Source of the DNA: Synergistetes bacterium ADurb.Bin155
Lineage (GTDB): Bacteria; Synergistota; Synergistia; Synergistales; Thermovirgaceae
Reading direction: 5' to 3'
DNA: 64,000 nt
Assembly: GCA_002070395.1 (NCBI GenBank)
Contig: MWDE01000003.1
Span: forward strand, 61,447 to 125,446
Shown: in pieces, positions 58,351 through 64,000 of the stretch
Layout of the letters: every line of letters starts with the position of its first letter
Position numbering within the stretch: the first letter of the stretch is position 1
Notes under the pieces: generated by a model
The model's database searches: none
The model's input: the letters and a program-made list of their open reading frames with translations, nothing else
What the model was told of the DNA's origin: nothing
Position numbers and translations under genes: made by a program

Positions 58351-61300
58351 CTAGAACTTCCACTCCAGCCTCAGCCAGCCGCCGTGGGTCGTGCTGTTGC
58401 TCCCAAAACGGCCGCCGTAGTTCAAGGACAGATCCATGTTGCCGTACTTGCAAAGCGACAGGCCAAGGTCGGCCACCAGGTAATCCCTGTCAAGGCTCTC
58501 GGTGAAGGAGTAGGTCGTGCCGCCCCAGCTCTGCTCGATGGTGATGTCCTCGCCCGAGAGGATGTGGGCCCAGCCGAGACGAAGCTGCGGGATGAAGGTG
58601 GAGCCGTCGGCCCGCAAGTACTCACCCTTGAAGCGTATCCCCACCACGCTCTCCACCACGGTGTGGCTGAAGTCGCCGTAGGTGAAGCCGTTATCCTCGG
58701 TGTAGCCGCCGCGGTTGATGTAGCCCACGTTCAACCCCACCTCGGGGATGACCTGCCAGTGGGAGCCTTCTCCTATCTCCTTAGCCACGTAGCCGAGCCT
58801 CAGGTCGTTGGTCACCGCCCAGCTGTCGAAGCTGGCCCTGGCGTCGCCGCCTACCTGCTTGCGGAAGGTGTCGTGGCTGGCCCGCCGGTAGGTCAGCGTG
58901 TCCGAAAGGATCCACTTGTCCCAGCGCTTGCTTATGTAGGCTCCAAAGTGCCAGGTGTCCTGGCTCTCCCAGTCGGCATAGACCATCGGAAGGCCCGTGA
59001 AGTCGATGTCCTTTTCGGTGTAGCCGATGTAGAGGCCCCAGAGGGTGCTGTCGTTCTGCTTCTTGTCAAAGCCCAGGCTTATGCCCTTCTGGGTCGAGTC
59101 GAACCCAGCCGAGGTCGCGCTGGAGGGGTCGTGCTTGGTCTGGCCCGCCAGCACCTGGGCGTGGATCTTCTTCTCGCCGACTTCCAGCTGCTTCATGCAG
59201 TCGGCCACGTCGTTGAGGTGGTTGGCCATGACGTAGCGCAGCAGCGACCAGTCGTCGATGGCGGCCACCATCCCAAGGGCCGCGTGGGAGAAGCTGTAGC
59301 CGAGGAAGCTCGTATAGACGTAACTGCCCCCGGTGATCCACTGCGGGTCGTAGGGGACGAAGTAGGAGCTGTTGACGAAATGGGTGTCAAAGTCCCAGTC
59401 TTTGTTCTCGGCCCTGATGTACCTGTAGTGCCCCGGCAAAGTGGCCGTGGACAGGTCGATGTAGACCGATCCCTTGATATGCTGGACATCCTCGACCCAG
59501 AGCGGTATAGCACCAAGGTTGGTCGTGACGGCGGAATCGGGGTTAGCGTAGAGGTAGAGGTTGCTCCCGCTCAATTGGTCATAGGTATCCGTCTTGAACT
59601 GGGTCCCGGCTTCGACGGCCAGGGTCCCCTGGGCGGTCAGAGTATTGCCCACCACCGAAGAGCCGCCTTCGACTAGGAAAGTGCCGCCGCCCGTCTTGAG
59701 GAACTTGCCGAAGTTGACCACCTGGGCGGACAGGTCGTCATCCATCCAGACGACCAGGTTCGAGTCCCCGCCCTCGTCCTCGAGGGTGTGGGAGCCCTCC
59801 AGTTTCGTGCCGTCCAGGAGGAAGACGTTGCACCCGCCCTCGGCGGTCACCGCGTTGCCCTTGGCGCTATCCAGGACGCCGGCGTTCCAGAACGTACTGT
59901 CGGAAAGTGTTACGGCATCGGCGCCATCGCCCTTGGTCGTTACCTTCCCGGTATTTACGATAGAAGATTTGTGAGTCCCGATCATGCCGCGGCTTTCAGC
60001 ACCGCTGGTGACGATTTCCCCGGTGTTCAACGCCAGGGATTTGTCCACTACCATGCCGTGGCCTCTCTCCTCCTTGGTCTCGATCGTACCGGTGTTCCAG
60101 GCGAGGGAATCATCTTCGACCAGCATGCCGACGCTCGTCTTGCCGTGGGTGATTATGGACCCCGTGTTCAGCCCGAAAGACTCATCCTGGATCCGCATAC
60201 CGTAGGATTGGTCGCCCTCGGTGACAATGTCGCCGTAGTTGAGGGCCAAGGACTGGTTTTTCGCCCATATGCCATTGGCGGAGTTGCCGTGGGTGGTGAT
60301 GGCGCCGGTGTTAAGGGCCAGGCCAAAGGTATCGGCCACCATGCCGTGGGCCCCGTCCAGCCAGGTCTCGATTGAGTTGGCCGACAGGTTCGCCACCAGC
60401 GAGTGATCCATGGCCAGCATGCCGATGCTTCCAGGGCCGTGGGTAATGATGGAACCGGTGTTGATCCCCAGCGAGAAGTGGTTGGCCTCCATGCCGATGC
60501 TATCCTCACCGTGGGTGATTATAGTGCCGGCGTTCAACGCCAGGGAGATACTTTTGGCGTCCATGCCGTGGGATCCATTACCGTGGGTTTCGATCTTCCC
60601 ATCGCCGAGGTTGGCGATCAGGGAATGGCTGCCGACCATGCCGTAGCTGAGTGAAAAGTTGGTGATGATATCCCCGTTGTTCACCGCAAAGGAGTTATGG
60701 GCGCTCATGCCGTCGGCCATAAGGCCGTGGGTTTCGATCCTCCCGCCGCCGAGGTTTGCGATGATGGAGCGATCAAAGGCCTCCATGCCGTGGGCGCCTA
60801 GACCATCGGTCTCGATGGAGCCGGAGTTTAAACCTGTAGAGGTTTGCTCCACCAGCAGGCCGACGCTGTCCTGCTCGCCAGTCGTGATGGATCCCGTGTT
60901 CAGACCAAAGGACTCATCCTGGATCCGCATCCCGTAGGACTGGACACCCTCGGTTACAATGTCGCCGAAGTTGAGGGCCAAGGACTGGTTTTTCGCCCAG
61001 ATGCCATTGGCGGAGTTGCCGTGTGTAGTGATGGCGCCGGTGTTAAGGGCCAGGCCAAAGGTGTCGGCCACCATTCCGTGGGCCCCGTCTAGCCAGGTCT
61101 CGATTGAGTTGGCCGACAGGTTCGCCACCAGCGAGTAGTACTCGGCCAGCATGCCGTAGGAGCCGCCCTCCGGGCTTGGTTCCCGTTCTTCATAGCTGTC
61201 GTTTTCAGGACGGTCATCAGAATTTATGGCGAACAATCTGAAGCTATCGGGTTCATGGTTATCATCGTCGCCTTCGTCTTCATCGGTATCTGTGTCGGGA

Positions 61301-62829
61301 AAGCCAGGGGCGCCTACGAGGATCGAACCCGTGTTGATGGCCGCCGACCAATTCCTGGCCACCATCCCGCTGGAGAATCTTCCCTCCGTCACGATCTTCG
61401 ATGAACGATCACCGAAGAGGGAGCCCAGGAAGCCCACAAGGCCGTCGGCTATCTGGCCTACGCCGCCTTCGTCACCGAAGATCCCCTTGAAAAAGTCACC
61501 GGGGATCAGGTCGAACAGTCCCGAACCGAGGGATAACAGCGACCCGCCGTTGACGGCGATGGAGTGATCCTCGGCCAGCATACCGTAGCTGCCTTCGGCC
61601 CAATGATCGGCGTTCGTGGTTATCGACCCCGCATTGAATGCCGCGGCCCAGTTCTTAGCCACCATGCCGTGGGAGCCGTACTTTTCGTTAGCGATATCGC
61701 CCATGTTGAGGGCCAGGCCGAACTCCTCAGCCAGCATGCCGTAGGACCCGTTGCCGTGGGTCGCGATTTCGCCCAGGTTGATCGCCGCCGACCAGTTCGT
61801 GGCCACCATGCCATGGGCGTCGTCACCTTCCGTCTCAATCTTTCCAGGGAAGTAATTCAATCTATCCAGGATGTCAAGTAACGGGCCCGCCAAGGGGATG
61901 CCATCAAGACCGCCCAGATCGGGTAAGCCCTTCATGTTCACAGCGAGACCAAATTCAGAAGCCACCATGCCGTGGGCTTCCTTTTCTTTTGTCTTGATCT
62001 CTCCCAGATTGAGGGCAAGGGCAATATTTTCTGCCCGCATCCCCTCCGCCCATTCTTTGGTAGTTTCAATGTGGCCGGCGTTAAGCGCCAAGCCAAGATC
62101 CGAGGCCGACATCCCCAAAGCGCGGGGTCCCGAGGTCTTGATCGATCCTACGTTGGCCGCTATTGATCCCCGCCCCCAGGCCAGCATACCGTGGGAGCAG
62201 CCGCCTTCGGTTTCAATGGAGCCTGCCACATCGAAGATCCAAAGTTTGATCCCTATGTTATAAGCTTGGGCCCCATCGGTGGCCAACATGCCGTAGGAGT
62301 AATCACCCGTGGTTTGTATATCTGTGTAGTTCCATGCCGTTGAACCGCTGCCTTCTGCCACCATGCCATGGGAGCCGGATCCGGAAGTTCGTATGTATGG
62401 GCTGCCAAGCAAGTCGAAATTATTATTGATGGTGGATCCACCGGTGGCGTACATGCCCCAGGCGTAGTTTCCGGAAGTGGTTATCCTGTAGTTGTTGTTG
62501 GCAGTGGAATTCTGCTCGGCCCACATGCCGTGGGCGAAGTCTGAAGTGGTAATGATGGTGCCCCTTCTGGGGCCAAAAAAAGAAAGCTTGTACCTGTTAT
62601 TGATTGTAGATCCATCGGTGGCCCGCATGCCCCAGTAATTTGTGCTCGCGCTTGTGGTGGAAATGGTGCCGTCGTTGTTGTCAGTAGTACCGTCCTGCGC
62701 CCACAGCCCTTCGGTTGTGGTTGTCCCGTAAGGATTTGTTGCCCCGAACGCCGCTCCGCCGAAGAACGTCAACATCAAGGCGATAATAAAACAAAGGATG
62801 AAACCTTTTGTTCCTGACCTTATACGCAT
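58351..62829 (-). CDS. Large repeat-rich autotransporter (adhesin-like)
   Basis: A 1492-residue type V secreted protein. The signal peptide (GFILCFIIALMLTFFGGAAF) is followed by a passenger built of about thirty degenerate 20-24-residue repeats with the pattern N-x-G-x-I-x-T-x-G-x-x-S/A-x-G-M. This should form a beta-solenoid. An acidic insertion (DTDTDEDEGDDDNHEPDSF) interrupts it. A linker with GGGTFLVEGGSSVVGNTL leads to a C-terminal beta-barrel of about 260 residues ending WLRLEWKF, with the terminal Phe recognised by the Bam machinery. ATG at 62829 has GGAAAGG upstream. The function of the passenger is unknown; adhesion or self-association is the usual role. Confidence 0.88.
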   Translation of the reverse strand: MRIRSGTKGFILCFIIALMLTFFGGAAFGATNPYGTTTTEGLWAQDGTTDNNDGTISTTSASTNYWGMRATDGSTINNRYKLSFFGPRRGTIITTSDFAHGMWAEQNSTANNNYRITTSGNYAWGMYATGGSTINNNFDLLGSPYIRTSGSGSHGMVAEGSGSTAWNYTDIQTTGDYSYGMLATDGAQAYNIGIKLWIFDVAGSIETEGGCSHGMLAWGRGSIAANVGSIKTSGPRALGMSASDLGLALNAGHIETTKEWAEGMRAENIALALNLGEIKTKEKEAHGMVASEFGLAVNMKGLPDLGGLDGIPLAGPLLDILDRLNYFPGKIETEGDDAHGMVATNWSAAINLGEIATHGNGSYGMLAEEFGLALNMGDIANEKYGSHGMVAKNWAAAFNAGSITTNADHWAEGSYGMLAEDHSIAVNGGSLLSLGSGLFDLIPGDFFKGIFGDEGGVGQIADGLVGFLGSLFGDRSSKIVTEGRFSSGMVARNWSAAINTGSILVGAPGFPDTDTDEDEGDDDNHEPDSFRLFAINSDDRPENDSYEEREPSPEGGSYGMLAEYYSLVANLSANSIETWLDGAHGMVADTFGLALNTGAITTHGNSANGIWAKNQSLALNFGDIVTEGVQSYGMRIQDESFGLNTGSITTGEQDSVGLLVEQTSTGLNSGSIETDGLGAHGMEAFDRSIIANLGGGRIETHGLMADGMSAHNSFAVNNGDIITNFSLSYGMVGSHSLIANLGDGKIETHGNGSHGMDAKSISLALNAGTIITHGEDSIGMEANHFSLGINTGSIITHGPGSIGMLAMDHSLVANLSANSIETWLDGAHGMVADTFGLALNTGAITTHGNSANGIWAKNQSLALNYGDIVTEGDQSYGMRIQDESFGLNTGSIITHGKTSVGMLVEDDSLAWNTGTIETKEERGHGMVVDKSLALNTGEIVTSGAESRGMIGTHKSSIVNTGKVTTKGDGADAVTLSDSTFWNAGVLDSAKGNAVTAEGGCNVFLLDGTKLEGSHTLEDEGGDSNLVVWMDDDLSAQVVNFGKFLKTGGGTFLVEGGSSVVGNTLTAQGTLAVEAGTQFKTDTYDQLSGSNLYLYANPDSAVTTNLGAIPLWVEDVQHIKGSVYIDLSTATLPGHYRYIRAENKDWDFDTHFVNSSYFVPYDPQWITGGSYVYTSFLGYSFSHAALGMVAAIDDWSLLRYVMANHLNDVADCMKQLEVGEKKIHAQVLAGQTKHDPSSATSAGFDSTQKGISLGFDKKQNDSTLWGLYIGYTEKDIDFTGLPMVYADWESQDTWHFGAYISKRWDKWILSDTLTYRRASHDTFRKQVGGDARASFDSWAVTNDLRLGYVAKEIGEGSHWQVIPEVGLNVGYINRGGYTEDNGFTYGDFSHTVVESVVGIRFKGEYLRADGSTFIPQLRLGWAHILSGEDITIEQSWGGTTYSFTESLDRDYLVADLGLSLCKYGNMDLSLNYGGRFGSNSTTHGGWLRLEWKF
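60179..60404. repeat. Intragenic duplication in the autotransporter, copy A
   Basis: 226 bases nearly identical to 60911-61136, offset 732 bases (244 codons), so in frame. It encodes the segment from MRIQDESFGLNTGSI back through AHGMVADTFGLALNTGAITT. Confidence 0.85.
60911..61136. repeat. Intragenic duplication in the autotransporter, copy B
   Basis: Partner of 60179-60404. The bases between the copies are only distantly related solenoid repeats, so this is a recent unequal exchange rather than old repeat similarity. Confidence 0.85.
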
Positions 62830-63178
62830 AGTGTCCTTTCCTCCTCCCTCGTAGTCCCTCCGGTCACGTTCCCATGAACTAACCAATGAGCGACATCGGC
62901 CCGCACTCCGTCCGGCGTCGAGGAAAAACTCGCCCGCAAGCAGTAAAACAGTCTAAAAAGGAAGTACCTCAGAAAAGTCCGTCCCAGTCCGTGAGAAACA
63001 GGACGCGCGAAGACTGAAAAGATGGCGCAGGTAAGGACGACAGCGACGGCCCTCCCTGTCAGAAGCCCGGCTGTCCCAGCCTTTGCAGGCTTCGAAGCCG
63101 CGGCTAATAGGTCCCCCCTTTCGCGGTTTTATCCTCCTATCAAAACAAAAGAACAACCAGGTAGACCTCTCTGCCAAG
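62830..63178 (-). promoter_or_regulatory. Long structured 5' leader of the autotransporter
   Basis: About 350 bases between the predicted transcription start and the ATG. The GC-rich middle (about 63040-63140) can form nested hairpins, including GGCTG-GGA-CAGCC within a GAAGCC/GGGCTTC stem, and CCGCG/CGCGG. I could not match it with confidence to a riboswitch class. No convincing gene lies here; a 74-codon open frame (62953-63177) has no clear RBS and reads like non-coding sequence. Confidence 0.4.
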
Positions 63179-63185
63179 CCACTTA

Positions 63186-63215
63186 ATGATAGGGTCTTCT
63201 CCCTTATTATGTCAA
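63186..63215 (-). promoter_or_regulatory. Promoter of the autotransporter
   Basis: Perfect -35 TTGACA (63215-63210), 18-base spacer, -10 TATCAT (63191-63186) on the minus strand, in the AT-rich part of the gap between the two autotransporter genes. Confidence 0.75.
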
Positions 63216-63315
63216 TAACATGAAGCCGATCTTGTTTGGCGTAACCAGGCCATCATATTTCTTTGGACTGTACCTGTCGAGGATCCCACGGGAACAGGAG
63301 GCGTTCCTCCGGGAC

Positions 63316-63344
63316 AAAAAAAGGGGGCGGCTCCCGCCGCCCCC
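63316..63344 (-). terminator. Terminator of the second autotransporter
   Basis: GGGGGCGG (63323-63330) and CCGCCCCC (63337-63344) form an 8-bp stem; the A run 63316-63322 gives the T run on minus. The hairpin is nearly the same as that after the first autotransporter. Confidence 0.8.
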
Positions 63345-63390
63345 CTGCTTACTCGCTCCTGCTCCTGCCCTTCTCACAAAAGGCCCTTCT

Positions 63391-64000
63391 CTAGAACTTC
63401 CACTCCAGCCTCAGCCAGCCGCCGTGGGTCGTGCTGTTGCTCCCAAAACGGCCGCCGTAGTTCAAGGACAGGTCCATGTTGCCGTACTTGCAAAGCGACA
63501 GCCCAAGGTCGGCCACAAGGTAATCCCTGTCAAGGCTCTCGGTGAAGGAGTAGGTCGTGCCGCCCCAGCTCTGCTCGATGGTGATGTCCTCACCCGAGAG
63601 GATGTGGGCCCAGCCGAGACGAAGCTGCGGGATGAAGGTGGAGCCGTCGCCCCTGTGGTACTCACCCTTGAAGCGTATACCCACCACGCTCTCCACCACG
63701 GTGTGGCTGAAGTCGCCGTAGGTGAAGCCGTTATCCTCGGTGTAGCCGCCGCGGTTGATGTAGCCCACGTTCAAACCCACCTCGGGGATGACCTGCCAGT
63801 GGGAGCCTTCTCCTATCTCCTTCGCCACGTAGCCGAGCCTCAGGTCGTTGGTCACAGCCCAGCTGTCGAAGCTGGCCCTGGCGTCGCCGCCGATCTGCTT
63901 GCGGAAGGTGTCGTGGCTGGCCCGACGGTAGGTCAGCGTGTCCGAAAGGATCCACTTGTCCCAGCGCTTGCTTATGTAGGCTCCAAAGTGCCAGGTGTCC
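63391..64000 (-). CDS. Second autotransporter, C-terminal barrel (5' part beyond the window)
   Basis: The last 203 codons of an autotransporter barrel, running off the window. It aligns base for base, without gaps, to 58351-58960 with about 16 differences in 610 bases (by eye, roughly 97% identity) and ends in the same WLRLEWKF. The differences are scattered, apart from a small cluster at 63650-63658 (GEYHRGD against GEYLRAD in the protein). The passenger is not visible. A tandem pair of autotransporters is therefore present, whose barrels have recently been duplicated or converted. Confidence 0.88.
   Translation of the reverse strand, partial: DTWHFGAYISKRWDKWILSDTLTYRRASHDTFRKQIGGDARASFDSWAVTNDLRLGYVAKEIGEGSHWQVIPEVGLNVGYINRGGYTEDNGFTYGDFSHTVVESVVGIRFKGEYHRGDGSTFIPQLRLGWAHILSGEDITIEQSWGGTTYSFTESLDRDYLVADLGLSLCKYGNMDLSLNYGGRFGSNSTTHGGWLRLEWKF

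Noticed and set aside
58246..59676. A 476-codon open frame on the plus strand opposite the autotransporter barrel
   Set aside because: Shadow of the conserved barrel; it has no family motif and no RBS, and the barrel reading ends in the expected terminal Phe.
62953..63177. A 74-codon minus-strand gene in the autotransporter leader
   Set aside because: No convincing RBS, unusual composition rich in Arg and Cys, and it lies within the predicted untranslated leader.

Overview
The window looks like chromosomal DNA of an anaerobic, Gram-negative, amino-acid-fermenting bacterium, most likely a member of the Synergistota (Synergistaceae-like). This is an inference from gene content. The evidence is three TRAP dicarboxylate-type transporters, four M20 amidohydrolases, a selenocysteine-containing glycine/sarcosine/betaine reductase component B, L-serine dehydratase, ornithine-cyclodeaminase-family enzymes, a BrnQ carrier, and outer-membrane proteins (two autotransporter barrels and an OmpA-domain protein) that imply a diderm envelope. 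Most of the window is GC-rich. Two stretches are visibly lower in GC: about 1.4-12.7 kb and the restriction-modification island at 22.4-29.4 kb.

Layout. 1-1.4 kb (minus): a partial aldo/keto reductase behind a GntR/FadR regulator. 1.56-12.75 kb (plus): a catabolic island. A promoter with a perfect 9-bp palindromic operator drives TRAP dctQ-dctM, an opine-dehydrogenase-family protein, L-serine dehydratase, two tandem ornithine-cyclodeaminase-family proteins and TRAP dctP. After a terminator comes a grdE-grdB-grdX set, in which grdB reads through an in-frame UGA as selenocysteine. I read this as uptake and degradation of an unidentified N-substituted or modified amino acid, the best candidate here for an undescribed pathway. 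12.8-15.5 kb (minus): FAH-family hydrolase, DMT exporter, LD-carboxypeptidase. 15.6-18.5 kb (plus): corrinoid adenosyltransferase, BrnQ with a Fur-box-like site in its leader, an MBL hydrolase. 18.6-22.3 kb: a small exported protein, malQ and glgP.

22.4-29.4 kb is an inserted island. It holds a type III restriction-modification operon (mod, a KilA-N protein, res), bounded by 97-bp imperfect inverted repeats, with a decayed IS4-family transposase at the right end. 29.4-33.7 kb: tautomerase, cysteine-synthase-like enzyme, YgeY-like M20 hydrolase, csaA and a group II PLP decarboxylase. 33.8-38.6 kb (minus): leuA-leuC-leuD-leuB, preceded by a promoter, an Ile/Leu-rich leader peptide and an attenuator hairpin. 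38.9-42.2 kb: radical SAM protein, purC, ogt, an AlkA-like glycosylase.

42.2-52.4 kb: two M20-plus-TRAP modules that face each other and look like diverged copies (M20D, M20D, dctP, dctQ, dctM on plus; M20, dctQ, dctM, dctP on minus). 52.8-58.2 kb: OmpA-domain protein, NhaC-type antiporter, and glgA-glgC, which complete glycogen metabolism with malQ-glgP. 58.3-64 kb: a large repeat-rich autotransporter and the 3' end of a second one with a nearly identical barrel. A family of short REP/MITE-like repeats (core GTCAGGTCTACACTTTTGAC and variants) sits in four intergenic gaps (38.6, 39.9, 48.0 and 52.7 kb). I saw no tRNA, rRNA or CRISPR array.
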